Positions 24,750-34,215 of a DNA stretch of 64,000 bases are shown here, piece by piece (position 1 is the stretch's first letter; each line of letters opens with the position of its first letter). Source of the stretch: Desulfurococcus mucosus DSM 2162 (GTDB taxonomy: Archaea; Thermoproteota; Thermoprotei_A; Sulfolobales; Desulfurococcaceae). A program made the position numbers and the translations under genes. Location: assembly GCF_000186365.1 (NCBI RefSeq), contig NC_014961.1, forward strand, positions 372,001 to 436,000, given 5' to 3'. Below the pieces are notes generated by a model. The model was given only the letters and a program-made list of their open reading frames with translations. It had not been told where the DNA came from and did no database searches.

Positions 24750-25572
24750 AGTAGAGCACCAGTGTCACCAGCCCTATGAGCAAGGCTACGTGGAGCGGGG
24801 AGTAAACCTGACCCCGTATAAGGTGCCTTAGGAGCTCAGCGGGGTCCCTGAAAACCTCTGATTGATCCACGAGCACTCTTCTCCCGGCTGCAATGCAGTC
24901 GAGGAGCCCCTTATTATAGTGGAGCACGCTGTTCGCGAAGACGCCTCTAGCGGGGAAGACTATGATGACGCCGCCGCCCGCATCCACCCTTACCGCGACC
25001 ACGCTGGAGCCTATTGGCTCCCCTGGACTATAGGATCCATCCCCGTCTACATCGATGTATGAGAAGGGGCTGCTCCACGCTGCTGCAGCAGCCGCGCCGA
25101 TGGGGCTCACACTATAGGGTTCCTCGAGGACCACACGGGTCCCGCAGAACACTGTGGACGCGTTGACCAACCCCTGGTCCCCGGCGTTGTAGACTGGGTC
25201 GTAGACGGCTCCCTTAACCCCTGCGCCAACCCCTAGTGCTTCAAGCAGGCTCTCCGTGAAGCCCCTGGAGCCGTATGCGATGACGACGCCTCCCTTCTCT
25301 GCAAACCCCTTCAAGTAGCCTGCTTCAGCAGGGGTTAGAGGGTTCTCCCTACCGGTGATCAACACGTGTGAAGCCGGGTTAAACCCTTGGAGCCCGGATA
25401 GGTCTGCAACCACCATGACCCCTGGCAGCCCGGCTAGGTTGGAGGCCCCGTCTCCACCAGTATTGTAGACGCTGTAAGGCCTCGTGGAGGATGTGAGGGA
25501 GGCGGCCACGAGGCCGGCTGCAGCGGCGAGCAGTATGAAGAACACTGCTACAACCCTAGTCTTCAACGGCAT
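24730..25572 (-). CDS. DUF4350-like membrane-anchored protein
   Basis: This 280-residue protein has a signal-anchor at the start (residues 5-25) and a C-terminal membrane helix (about 260-278). Between them is a domain of the DUF4350/GATase-like fold with LITGRENPLTPAEAGYLKGF and GGVVIAYGSRGF, which in this family would lie outside the membrane. It is a regular member of MoxR/DUF58 operons and overlaps both neighbours by 15-20 bases. Its function is unknown; it lacks obvious catalytic residues. Confidence 0.72.
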   Translation of the reverse strand: MPLKTRVVAVFFILLAAAAGLVAASLTSSTRPYSVYNTGGDGASNLAGLPGVMVVADLSGLQGFNPASHVLITGRENPLTPAEAGYLKGFAEKGGVVIAYGSRGFTESLLEALGVGAGVKGAVYDPVYNAGDQGLVNASTVFCGTRVVLEEPYSVSPIGAAAAAAWSSPFSYIDVDGDGSYSPGEPIGSSVVAVRVDAGGGVIIVFPARGVFANSVLHYNKGLLDCIAAGRRVLVDQSEVFRDPAELLRHLIRGQVYSPLHVALLIGLVTLVLYYVYGRH

Positions 25573-27289
25573 CTAGGACACCCCTGTAGACCTCTCCTGC
25601 CTCACCGGGCTCCACCTTCCTCGCCGAGTAAAGGTCGCGTTCAGCGAGATGCATGAGCCTCCTCAACAGCTCCTTAACCCTCTCCCTGAAGCCGGCTGGC
25701 TCAACGCTCGCCGAGTAATGCTCCCTCAGTGTTTCATGGGGCCTGGGCTCCCTGACCCCCAGCCTGCTGAGCGCGTCGTAGTAGAGGAGGGCTATCCTCG
25801 AGGCGAACCCGGGTCCCCTGGGCCTCCCCCTGGCCCCGGGCCTCCGGATCCTGAATTGCGGCTGGAGGACTGTTGCCAGGCTTCTCCGTGCCACGGCGAC
25901 GGCTGCGGTGAGCGCGGCGGCGACGGCTGTGAGGGATGCAGTGTTCACCACTAGCAGGCTCCCCTTGTACACTGTGACGGCTCCGCTGCCTCCTTGCACG
26001 GCGACTTCGATGCTGAGCCATGTGGCGGGGAGGGGGCCTGCCCACGCCTCGATAACCATGGAGGCTTCAAGGGGGCCTGAGTAAACCATGGATCCACCGG
26101 CGTAAACCGTTATGTTGACGGGCCTCCCCTCATGGTTAACCACGTGGATCCCCAGTGTCCCCGTCCACGTGAACACGGGGGACGGGGCTTCCACGCTGAC
26201 CCCTATGCCTGAGGGTGCTCCCTGGGTTGAAGCATATACTGCTCTACACGCTGGCAGCGTGTCCACCCCGGGCTCCACGCATACCTCGACCCTCACCGCC
26301 TGCCCCACGGCCTGCTTGCTGGAGGCGTTGACGAGCAGTATGTTCACGCCTGGCTTCAGGCTCAGGTTTAACGCGTGCTCCCCGTTCACGGAGAGGGATG
26401 CATTGTAGGCGGCGTCGGAGTATATGGAGACGTTGAGGAGCCCTGCGCCGAGTAGCGATGCCTCCACGGTGATGGCTGGATGCCTGTAGACTGCTTTAAA
26501 CAGTTTAACTGCTTTAACCCTGGAGCCGTTTACCTCGGCGTCCACTGTGAAGGCGAACTCTAGGATTCCGCCGGCTCCAACGAGCCCGGCCACCCCTTTA
26601 CTCGCCAGCCTCCCTGCATCAGGGATCTCGATCACGCTGTAACAGTAGCTCCCCCTACACGTGTACCCTGGTGCATCCATGAGCACTAGTGAGGGCCACG
26701 TGTACAGCTTGATGGATGAGACCGAGACTCCTTCACCAAGGGTTTTCACCCATGCATGCACCTCCATCCCCGGGGTGTACGCGTCGAGGGCTGGCTGTAG
26801 GCCTGCCTCAAGGATCCCGCTCCACGCGGTCAGGTTCTCGGCGAGGTCCTCGAGGATGCTCCTCATCGATGAAACCCCTGCTTCAACCCGCTTCAGGGTT
26901 AACCCTGCTGCACCGGGGTCCCTTGAGCATTTTGAAAGCCTCTCAGCGTACTCTAACACGCTTCCCAGGGCGTCGGCTGCCTCAGCGATCCTGTACTGGG
27001 CGGCCGGGTCGCCTGGAGCCGTCTCCGAGGCCTCCTCAACAACCCTGTAGTACCCTAGGATGGCGAGCCATGCATCCCTGTGGAGCCCTGTGAGACCCGT
27101 GGGGGCGGGTGCGCCTGCAACGGCCTCGGCCAGTGTCCTCCCAGCTGGATCCAGTGTTGCAGCGGATGAAACGGCTTTATCCAGGAGTACCAGGTAGTAT
27201 AGGCAGCCTGCTCCCTCCCCCCTCGTGTAGACGGGTGTAGCAGTGATCACCGGGATCCCTATGAGGAGTAGGAGGAGCCATGTCTTCAC
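25556..27289 (-). CDS. large surface protein with C-terminal DUF4129-like region
   Basis: This 577-residue protein has a signal peptide (residues 1-18), a helical domain (about 20-165), beta-sandwich repeats (170-440), one membrane helix (about 450-470) and a cytoplasmic tail. The tail has a basic patch RRPGARGRPRGPG and then IALLYYDALSRLGVREPRPHETLREH, the pattern of DUF4129, which often sits in transglutaminase-like and MoxR operons. Cysteine pairs (AGCLYYL, SKCSRD, YTCRGSYC) may form disulfides outside. It is probably the main extracellular component of this operon. Family assignment of the tail is moderate. Confidence 0.65.
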   Translation of the reverse strand: MKTWLLLLLIGIPVITATPVYTRGEGAGCLYYLVLLDKAVSSAATLDPAGRTLAEAVAGAPAPTGLTGLHRDAWLAILGYYRVVEEASETAPGDPAAQYRIAEAADALGSVLEYAERLSKCSRDPGAAGLTLKRVEAGVSSMRSILEDLAENLTAWSGILEAGLQPALDAYTPGMEVHAWVKTLGEGVSVSSIKLYTWPSLVLMDAPGYTCRGSYCYSVIEIPDAGRLASKGVAGLVGAGGILEFAFTVDAEVNGSRVKAVKLFKAVYRHPAITVEASLLGAGLLNVSIYSDAAYNASLSVNGEHALNLSLKPGVNILLVNASSKQAVGQAVRVEVCVEPGVDTLPACRAVYASTQGAPSGIGVSVEAPSPVFTWTGTLGIHVVNHEGRPVNITVYAGGSMVYSGPLEASMVIEAWAGPLPATWLSIEVAVQGGSGAVTVYKGSLLVVNTASLTAVAAALTAAVAVARRSLATVLQPQFRIRRPGARGRPRGPGFASRIALLYYDALSRLGVREPRPHETLREHYSASVEPAGFRERVKELLRRLMHLAERDLYSARKVEPGEAGEVYRGVLDAVED

Positions 27290-27549
27290 GGGTTCAGCAC
27301 CCTGTACACCCTGTAGGCCACTATAGTGGTGAAGACTGCGAGGAGGAGTAGTGTCAGAGCCCTAGCCCTCCTGGAGCCCGGCGGCATCGGCCTCATAGTG
27401 GAGTACAGTGTGAAGTAGATGAGCGTGTTGACGGCTAGGTATGCGTCAGCCCTCTTCTCACCCAGCAGCAGGAGCCACGTGTTGGATGCGGCGACAAGCC
27501 CCGTGTAGAGCACTATGAAGGAGTATAGGCGTCCAGGCACGTGTCTCAC
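27286..27549 (-). CDS. small membrane protein of MoxR operon
   Basis: This 87-residue protein has three predicted membrane helices and a basic loop (RRAR). It overlaps both neighbours by 4 bases, showing tight translational coupling. I recognise no family. Its conserved-looking position in the operon suggests it is a subunit of the same complex. Confidence 0.6.
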   Translation of the reverse strand: MRHVPGRLYSFIVLYTGLVAASNTWLLLLGEKRADAYLAVNTLIYFTLYSTMRPMPPGSRRARALTLLLLAVFTTIVAYRVYRVLNP

Positions 27550-28244
27550 CCGGCTTCCACGGGTTTCTCAACCCTCAGGGAGACCTCGACTCCCCCGGGC
27601 ACCTCCTTCCCGTCCACGAGGACCACTGCACCGGTCCCCGTGACGCCTGCCACGGCTGCGAGGAGTATGAGTACAGCAGGGTTCACAGGGTACCCGGCGT
27701 ACTCTCTGAGCCCTCCTGCAACCCCCTGCATCCTCACCTTGACTACTCCCCCAGCCTCCTCAACCCTCACGCTCCTGCAGACCCCTAGCTCCTCGACGAG
27801 GATTACGCGGAGCGCGTCGGCGAGGCCTCCAGGGGATCCTGCAGGCACTGCTTCCCCAAGCGGTTCAACCGGTATCGCGTAGTAGGGGGATCCACCGTGG
27901 AAGCCGACGCCTGGGTCAACGCCCTGGGTGCATGCAGCCTTGGTGAAAGCGATGAGGATGCGGCCCCCCTTGTTGACCGCGCAGGGCTTTGCGTCGAGGA
28001 GGTCTAGGTCCTCGAGGACGGCTGTGGAGCCGGCTGCAAGCATCCCCGTGTAGTAGTGGAGGGCCTGCTGGGATGGCTCAGCCGGCGCGGTGGAGGCGAC
28101 TGCTACGACGCCGCCGGCCATCACTGCTGACGCCGCGGCTCCAAGGAGCCCTGTGTCCCCTGTGAGCAATGCGTAGGCTGCGAGGAGGGATGCTGCTGCA
28201 GCCACCCCTAGGCCGAGGAGTGTGAGGTTGTTCAAAGCCTTCAT
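27546..28244 (-). CDS. membrane protein of MoxR operon, unknown family
   Basis: This 232-residue protein has two N-terminal membrane helices (residues 5-50), a soluble domain (55-180) with three cysteines (AKPCAVN, AACTQG, GVCRS), and a membrane segment (about 188-208) followed by a short strand-rich tail. The soluble part contains VRILVEEL-like alternation but no known motif. It starts 6 bases after the MoxR gene. It is part of the nine-gene unit; no function can be assigned. Confidence 0.6.
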   Translation of the reverse strand: MKALNNLTLLGLGVAAAASLLAAYALLTGDTGLLGAAASAVMAGGVVAVASTAPAEPSQQALHYYTGMLAAGSTAVLEDLDLLDAKPCAVNKGGRILIAFTKAACTQGVDPGVGFHGGSPYYAIPVEPLGEAVPAGSPGGLADALRVILVEELGVCRSVRVEEAGGVVKVRMQGVAGGLREYAGYPVNPAVLILLAAVAGVTGTGAVVLVDGKEVPGGVEVSLRVEKPVEAG

Positions 28245-28250
28245 CCCCGG

Positions 28251-29198
28251 CTACTTTGGCACGGGCACGTTGCTTAAGGCCTCCTTGACTATTGACTCGG
28301 CTGTAACGCCTTCAGCCTCGTACTCCTCCCTCAGCTTCACCCTGTGGGCTACCACGTGGGGGAATAATTGTTTAACGTCGTCCGGGATAACGTAGTCCCT
28401 TCCATCCATGACTGCGAGCGCCCTGCTAACCCTCATCAAGTGTATGGTTGCACGGTGGGAGGGCCCGTATGCGACGGCCGGGTGGCTTCTCACATAGTTC
28501 ACTAGTTTAACAATGTAGTCTGCCACATGGTTCTCCACGTGCACCAGTCCCTGAAGCATACCTGAGACCTCTTCAACCTCCCGGGGTGTTGCAACCTGCT
28601 CCACTGGAAGCGTTAGCACGGTGTCCGATTTCAACACTATTTCAAGCTCCTCCTCGGGTGGATTATAGTGGCTTGGAATGCTTACAGCGAACCTGTCGGC
28701 AAGGGTCTCCATCACCTGGTAGGCGCCTACCGCATGCCTGTAGGGGACCTGGGTCGCGATCACTATGAGGGGGCGGGGCAACTGGTATGTCACACCATCT
28801 ATCGTCACCTGCAACTCCTGCATCGCCTCCAGGAGGGCTGCCTGCGACCTTGTAGGCGCCCTGTTAACCTCGTCGAACAAGAGGACATTGGTGAAGACGG
28901 GTCCCTGCACGAGTATCCTTTCCCCTCCAAGCCTGTACATGTGGAAGCCCAGTATATCGCTCGGCAGTATATCCGGGTGGCCCTGCACCCTTTTATATGC
29001 TCCCCCAATAGCCTTCGCAAGGGCTTTCGCAAGAAGGGTTTTACCCGTACCCGGATACCCTTCGATGAGCACGTGGCCCCCTGTGAAGAGGGCTGCCACC
29101 GCGAGCTTAACCACATCCCTCTTACCAACGTAGACCCTTGAAACAGCCTCGAGGACCCCCTTGATCCTCCCTGCAGCGTAGTCTAACCCTGCCTCCAA
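28251..29198 (-). CDS. MoxR-type AAA+ ATPase
   Basis: This 315-residue AAA+ ATPase acts as a chaperone for membrane-linked complexes. Walker A is GYPGTGKT (about residues 39-46), Walker B is LLFDEVNR, and sensor and lid parts follow (ATQVPYRHAVGAYQV, then DRF). It is the first gene of the operon running from 29198 to 21683. A TATA-like TTTAATAC lies on the minus strand near 29263-29270. MoxR proteins typically remodel DUF58/vWA partners, here the product of 23142-24749. Confidence 0.92.
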   Translation of the reverse strand: MEAGLDYAAGRIKGVLEAVSRVYVGKRDVVKLAVAALFTGGHVLIEGYPGTGKTLLAKALAKAIGGAYKRVQGHPDILPSDILGFHMYRLGGERILVQGPVFTNVLLFDEVNRAPTRSQAALLEAMQELQVTIDGVTYQLPRPLIVIATQVPYRHAVGAYQVMETLADRFAVSIPSHYNPPEEELEIVLKSDTVLTLPVEQVATPREVEEVSGMLQGLVHVENHVADYIVKLVNYVRSHPAVAYGPSHRATIHLMRVSRALAVMDGRDYVIPDDVKQLFPHVVAHRVKLREEYEAEGVTAESIVKEALSNVPVPK

Positions 29199-29384
29199 TG
29201 GAAACCACCCTTCCTCAACCCGCCTCCGGGGCGGGCCCGGTGTAGGGTATGCGTCCCCCGGGTATTAAAGGCCTTGCATGGCGGCTCGTGGAAGCCAGCG
29301 GTCTCCAGAATCCACTGCAGTAATGCTTTTAAACCGGGGCCGGCATACAGGGGTGTGGAGAACCCTTACTGGTGCATCACATCC

Positions 29385-29831
29385 ATGTCCACGCCGATGA
29401 CTCAGCAGCCTAGGAGCCTCCCCGAGGCGGTTGCGGAGGCCCTTGCAGCGGGCCCCGTTGACAGTGTCGTGGAGTACGCTAGGAGGGTTGTCGCCGAGAA
29501 GCTGGTTGGCGAGGTCTCCCCGGGGAAGGTCTCCAGGTATATTAGGAAGGCGCTGAGGCTCGGCGTGTGGGGTAGGCTGAGGAGGGTGAGCAGGGCCCTC
29601 CTCTACGCGGTCACCAGGCTTAAAGCCATAAGGTCCCCGGTTCTCGCGGGGATCGTCTCCGAGATACTTGTGGAGATAGAGTTGGCGTCGACGCGTGGCC
29701 TCGCGGTCTTCTACGGTGTCATCGTCTCTTTGAAGCGTGGCTTCACGTGTTTCCTAGGGGATTTAAGGAGGCTTGTGACGATCGGCGTAGCCTACATATC
29801 GCTTCCCCCGGCGTTCAGGTATTATGGGTAG
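29385..29831 (+). CDS. uncharacterised helical protein upstream of GT2
   Basis: This 148-residue protein (from the ATG at 29385) is rich in arginine and alanine. It has a soluble helical start and two hydrophobic stretches near the end (LAVFYGVIVSL and VTIGVAYISLPPAF), so it may touch the membrane. A TATA-like CTTTTAAAC at 29328-29336 makes a leaderless GTG start at 29354 another option. Its stop overlaps the start of the next gene by 8 bases, so it is cotranscribed with the GT2 gene. I do not recognise a family. Confidence 0.5.
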   Translation: MSTPMTQQPRSLPEAVAEALAAGPVDSVVEYARRVVAEKLVGEVSPGKVSRYIRKALRLGVWGRLRRVSRALLYAVTRLKAIRSPVLAGIVSEILVEIELASTRGLAVFYGVIVSLKRGFTCFLGDLRRLVTIGVAYISLPPAFRYYG

Positions 29832-30735
29832 CGTTGACTACAGTGATCTAACAGTGGTTATACCGGTGTTCAACGAGGCTGAGGCAATAGGCCTAGTGTT
29901 AGACGAGGTTCTCGCAGCCGGGGTCCCACGGGAGAGAATACTCGTAGTCGACGGGGGGAGCACCGATGGCACTGTTGAAGCAGCCTCATCCAGGGGCGTC
30001 AGGGTCGTCCAGCAGGAGGGGAGGGGGAAGGCGGATGCTGTTAAAACAGCTGCACGCCTCGTTGAAACCGGGTTCACGCTTATAATGGATGGCGACTACA
30101 CGTATCCAGCAGGCTTCATCCAAGCCCTCTACGTGAAGGCGAGGGAGGGCTACGACCTCGTGGTCGGGTGGAGGAGGTGGGGGGAGGGCTCGCAGCCCCT
30201 TGTATACAGGCTGGGCAACAAGCTGCTTACATTCGTCTTCAACACGTTGTTCGCCACGAGGCTCCACGACGTGTTAAGCGGGATGTACATTGTGAAAACC
30301 AGTGTGCTCAGGGAGGTGCCCTTCGAGATGAAGGGGTTCAGCGTTGAATCCGAGATAGCCGCCTACGCTGCTGGGACAGGGGCGAGGGTTGCAGAGGTCC
30401 CCGTGGAGTACCGTAGGAGGCTTGGCAGGAAGAAGCTCGGCGTACGCCACGGTTTAAGAATACTCTTAGACGTAGTCAGGCTCACATGGAGGTATAGTCC
30501 AGCATTCTTCATATTCACACTCGGCTCACTACTACTCATACCCGGCCTAGCCCTAGGCTCATGGGTAGCATACCACTACTTCTTCACGGGCACAGTATAC
30601 CATGTGAAAGGCCTCACAGCAGTAATCCTCACGGCGGCAGGCCTCCAATCACTCCTCCTAGCCGTGATAGCACTATACATGAAGAGAATGGAGCTGAGGA
30701 TACTGAGCACGCTTAAACACATCGACCAGCATTAG
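29824..30735 (+). CDS. GT2 glycosyltransferase, dolichyl-phosphate sugar synthase-like
   Basis: This enzyme moves a sugar from an NDP-sugar to dolichyl phosphate or a growing glycan on the cytoplasmic face. The GT-A domain has VVIPVFNEAEAIG at the start, the metal-binding DGDYTYP (D-x-D) and VLSGMYIVKTSV. Two C-terminal membrane helices (about 222-245 and 262-285) are typical of dolichyl-phosphate mannose or glucose synthases. It opens the large glycan gene region. Confidence 0.88.
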   Translation: MGSVDYSDLTVVIPVFNEAEAIGLVLDEVLAAGVPRERILVVDGGSTDGTVEAASSRGVRVVQQEGRGKADAVKTAARLVETGFTLIMDGDYTYPAGFIQALYVKAREGYDLVVGWRRWGEGSQPLVYRLGNKLLTFVFNTLFATRLHDVLSGMYIVKTSVLREVPFEMKGFSVESEIAAYAAGTGARVAEVPVEYRRRLGRKKLGVRHGLRILLDVVRLTWRYSPAFFIFTLGSLLLIPGLALGSWVAYHYFFTGTVYHVKGLTAVILTAAGLQSLLLAVIALYMKRMELRILSTLKHIDQH

Positions 30736-30774
30736 GGTCATGGTTAAACACGCTGGGCTTCAAGGGGCATTGTA

Positions 30775-31884
30775 ATGCTTGAGGAGGCTGCATTAACCCT
30801 TGCACTACTCCACTTCGGCTTCCCCCTCTACTATTATTCATGGGCTAAGGGGATGCTTGGGAAGAGTGTTAGGGCTGGAAGGGACCCGGGCTTCACGCCG
30901 CGTGTCGCAGTAGTTATCCCTACGTATAATGAGGCGGGGAACATTGAGAGGAAGCTTGAAGACATATACTCCCAGGACTACCCTAGGGATAGGATCACCG
31001 TGTACATTGTGGACTCGGCTTCGAGTGATGGAACCGTTGGGAAAGCCCTTGACTGGGCTTCAAGGCACAAGGATATTGAGGTAAGGATTGTTGAAGAGGG
31101 TGAGAGGAGGGGGAAGGGTAGGGCTTTGAACACTGCTTTAAACACTATTGACGGAGGCTTCGACTTCATCGTGGTCACGGATGCAGACGCCTTCTGGGCG
31201 AATAGAGACGCGTTGAGGAATGCTTTAAGCTACTTCAGCGATGAATCAGTAGGCGCCGTCTCATGCGTTAAGACTCCTGGCGGCGGAGGCTTCACGGGTG
31301 TTGAATCAGGGTACAGGGATTTCTACAATGTGGTCAGGCTCGGAGAGAGCTCCGCCTACTCGACCCCGGTCTTCCACGGGGAGCTCTCAGCATACAGGAG
31401 GAGGCTCCTCGAGGATTTAGGCGGGTTCCCGACGGACATAGGCTCAGACGATAGCCACACAGCCACGCTTATAGCTGTGAAAGGCTACAGGGCTATCGTG
31501 GCCCCAGACGTCTACTGCTATGAGCCTGTTCCAAGGAGGAAGTACTTCCATTGGAGGGTGAGGAGAGCACAACACCTCATCCAGCACTTCGCCAAGTCCA
31601 TAAGGCTCCTCCCCAGGTCGCCCAAAGCATTCAGGAAAATCCTTGCAGCAGAGATATTCCTCCACTTAGCAAATCCCATTCTCCTATTAATATCCATAGC
31701 ACTACTAGCATACTCAGCCTACAAGGGCTCCCCGCTATCCCTAAGCCTCCTAGCACTAGGCACAGCACTCCTAGCATACAAACCCTACAGGACATGGATA
31801 GTGATGCAACTCATACTACTAGTAGCAATGGTGAAGAACGCTTTCAGAAAAGAACTCGTATGGAGCAAGGAGGAGAAAGAGTAA
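30775..31884 (+). CDS. GT2 glycosyltransferase with membrane segments
   Basis: This is a processive-type or membrane-linked GT2 enzyme of 369 residues. It has an N-terminal hydrophobic segment (residues 5-20), then VVIPTYNEAGNI, the metal site VTDADAFW, and an acceptor-side motif GSDDSHTATL with RRKYFHWRVRRAQH (the R-x-R/W region). Two or three membrane helices end the protein. It probably extends or transfers sugars in the surface polysaccharide made by this locus. Its 3' third is more AT-rich than its 5' part. Confidence 0.87.
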   Translation: MLEEAALTLALLHFGFPLYYYSWAKGMLGKSVRAGRDPGFTPRVAVVIPTYNEAGNIERKLEDIYSQDYPRDRITVYIVDSASSDGTVGKALDWASRHKDIEVRIVEEGERRGKGRALNTALNTIDGGFDFIVVTDADAFWANRDALRNALSYFSDESVGAVSCVKTPGGGGFTGVESGYRDFYNVVRLGESSAYSTPVFHGELSAYRRRLLEDLGGFPTDIGSDDSHTATLIAVKGYRAIVAPDVYCYEPVPRRKYFHWRVRRAQHLIQHFAKSIRLLPRSPKAFRKILAAEIFLHLANPILLLISIALLAYSAYKGSPLSLSLLALGTALLAYKPYRTWIVMQLILLVAMVKNAFRKELVWSKEEKE

Positions 31885-31924
31885 TATTGTCGAGGAGCCT
31901 AGACTACGTGTTGTTTGATCTAAA

Positions 31925-32120
31925 ATGAAGGGCGTCGGATCCAACATGCTCAAAGGCTCCATTGAGACCATAAGGCTCGGTAAACTCCATGTATTCCTTG
32001 ACTTGAAATCCATAACAAGGATGAGGCTAGAGCCCTCGCAATGCTGAGAACCTAGGATACAAAATCACAGTGCACCAAGGCTACATGGCGATCGCTCGAC
32101 TAGAGAGGGCTGGAATTTGA
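31925..32120 (+). pseudogene. decayed gene fragment, family unknown
   Basis: Three short frames join into one protein-like sequence: IRLGKLHVFLDLKS, then DEARALAMLRT in the next frame, then GYKITVHQGYMAIARLERAGI in the third, ending at TGA 32118-32120. At least two one-base shifts are needed. I do not recognise the family. It lies between two glycosyltransferase genes, so it is probably a remnant of a lost glycan gene. Confidence 0.45.
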
Positions 32121-32167
32121 AAAATACCATGTGAGATGATAGTTGAAGCTAAGGTGGCTTTACATTC

Positions 32168-33070
32168 ATGCATGGTGTAGCTGTACTGATACCTAGCTTT
32201 GACAGGGCGCGGATGCTGAAGATTATCCTTCCTAGGTGGCTTGCTTCTGCACATGTATGTTCAGTGATTGTTCTCGCTGAGGCTTCATCTGCGGAGGTTC
32301 TTGACGAATATAGGAGGGTTTTACAAGGCCTTGATGCATCTGGCAAACTCATCTACAGAATCATGCCAGGTAGGATGGGCTCTGTAGAGGCTAGAAACAT
32401 GCTTTTAGAGATGGCACTTAAACATACTACCTGCGAGTATTTTCTTTTGACTGATGACGATTACCTGCCCATCGATGAAGATACACTAGGAGTCATGCTG
32501 AAACATATGAGGGATGATAAAGTAGGGGCTGTTGGAGGCCGCGTGGTTGTTTTGAGAAAACGTAGAGTAGATCCAGACTTCTTCCTCAACACCCCTTTCC
32601 TCATCGCAGACGCCTTGACAAGGCTGATAGGTTACGTGTTTCTCGACGTTGAACATGGGCCTAGATACGCTGAGTTCCTGCCATCATTTTTCATGGTTAG
32701 GAGAGAGGTAATTGAAAATGGAGTTAGATACAGCAAAGCCTTCAGCACACCCACAGGATTCAGAGAGGAAAGCGATCTCCAGCAACAGATAAAGAATTTG
32801 GGATATAGGCTTGTCCTCGAGCCTAGGGCCAGGGTAGTAAATCTAGTCCCGGAAGAAGGAGGTAATAGACCTAGGATGAGTATGAGAAAGAGAATTTATT
32901 GGAAAGCAAGAAACCACATAATATTCGTGTTCAAGTGGAACACATCGAGAGCGAGGAGACTCTGGTACACTATGTTATCAGCCATGCTATTACTGAGCTA
33001 CAGGCCATGGCACCTCCCCAGCGTTATGAAGGGCCTGCAGGACGGTATCAGGGAGGCCTCTTGCGCATAG
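32168..33070 (+). CDS. GT2 glycosyltransferase
   Basis: This 300-residue enzyme has a GT-A fold beginning MHGVAVLIPSFDRARML, the metal-binding FLLTDDDYLPI (D-x-D), and a conserved GFREESDLQQQI (the ED motif). It lacks membrane helices. It overlaps the next gene by 10 bases. The base composition is AT-richer than in the neighbouring housekeeping genes, as in much of this locus. Donor and acceptor are unknown. Confidence 0.85.
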   Translation: MHGVAVLIPSFDRARMLKIILPRWLASAHVCSVIVLAEASSAEVLDEYRRVLQGLDASGKLIYRIMPGRMGSVEARNMLLEMALKHTTCEYFLLTDDDYLPIDEDTLGVMLKHMRDDKVGAVGGRVVVLRKRRVDPDFFLNTPFLIADALTRLIGYVFLDVEHGPRYAEFLPSFFMVRREVIENGVRYSKAFSTPTGFREESDLQQQIKNLGYRLVLEPRARVVNLVPEEGGNRPRMSMRKRIYWKARNHIIFVFKWNTSRARRLWYTMLSAMLLLSYRPWHLPSVMKGLQDGIREASCA

Positions 33071-34212
33071 TTCACATCTTCCACAACTATTGTCCAGTAG
33101 TCGGAGGCCTTGAAAAAGCTGTTCAAAAAGTAGCTGAAGAACAGACTAAGATGGGTCACGAGGTTCACGTGATTACAAGCAACTATGGAGCCAACGGTAG
33201 ACCTAAGGAAGAGGTCTTAAATGGTGTCTACGTCCACAGGGTTAGGTCCTGGAGGCTTGGCTTTGCTGACTTGACAATCCCATTGGAGTACCCGGTTGAC
33301 TTATTTGAAAAGGTGGATGTGGTTCACAGTTGGAGCCAAAACAGCCTATTCACATATTTGATGTCTAAAAAGGCTAAGAGGCTGAGGAAGCCTGTTGTCG
33401 TTTACTTTCTCGGTGTCAGCTATCTCAGGCATCATTACAACTTGCTAATAAGGATATTCGGCTACTTCTATCAGAGGATGGTTGAAAGAGGAGTTGTAGA
33501 GCTGGCAGACATGGCTCTTGCGACAAATGAATATGAGGCGGAGCTCCTCAGAGAAAAGTATGGTGTGAAGGCTACTGTGGTACCTCACGGTATTGATGAG
33601 ATTTATTTGAATACTTTAGACATGTCGGCAAGGTTCCGTGAGAAATACAGAATTAACAACAGGATTATCGCATATGTCGGGAGGATACACTATACTAAGG
33701 GCCTCGATCTCCTGCTCAAAGCCTTTGCGCAGATTGCTAAGCAAGTTGATGACACAGTGCTTGTAATAGCAGGTAAGGGGGACAAAAAGTATTTTGATAA
33801 GTGTATGCACTTAGCAGAGAAGCTAGGTGTGAGCAGTAGGGTTATATACGTGGGTTTCCTTACAGAAGAGGACAAAATTGGTCTCATAGATGCTTCTGAT
33901 GTCGTTGTACTGCCTTCTAGACATGCTGGTGAGAGCTTCCCACTACTGGTATATGAAGTTATAAGTAGGTTGAGGCCTATTGTAGTTACGAACGCTGGGA
34001 TGCTGGGATACCATGTGAGAAACGGTGAGGATGGATTCGTTGTCGCTGTAGATGATTTGCAAGGATTATCTAATGCTATATTAGCTATCCTGAAGGACAG
34101 AGACCTCAGAGAATATATAAAGCTCAATCTTATTGAGCGACGTAGAGTTCTTTGGCTTTGGCGTGATGTAGCTAGCAAATTTATCGATCTCTACAAGCCA
34201 CTGGTGAACTAG
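33061..34212 (+). CDS. GT4 glycosyltransferase
   Basis: This 383-residue GT-B enzyme starts LRIVHIFHNYCPVVGGLEKAV, a classic retaining GT4 opening. The C-terminal domain shows VGRIHYTKGLDLLLKAF and the nucleotide-sugar motif with HAGESFPLLVYE (E-x7-E). The start is taken as TTG at 33061 because GGGAGGC lies just upstream. The frame is open further upstream but there overlaps the preceding GT2 gene and has no coding character. Confidence 0.87.
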   Translation: MRIVHIFHNYCPVVGGLEKAVQKVAEEQTKMGHEVHVITSNYGANGRPKEEVLNGVYVHRVRSWRLGFADLTIPLEYPVDLFEKVDVVHSWSQNSLFTYLMSKKAKRLRKPVVVYFLGVSYLRHHYNLLIRIFGYFYQRMVERGVVELADMALATNEYEAELLREKYGVKATVVPHGIDEIYLNTLDMSARFREKYRINNRIIAYVGRIHYTKGLDLLLKAFAQIAKQVDDTVLVIAGKGDKKYFDKCMHLAEKLGVSSRVIYVGFLTEEDKIGLIDASDVVVLPSRHAGESFPLLVYEVISRLRPIVVTNAGMLGYHVRNGEDGFVVAVDDLQGLSNAILAILKDRDLREYIKLNLIERRRVLWLWRDVASKFIDLYKPLVN

Positions 34213-34215
34213 CTC

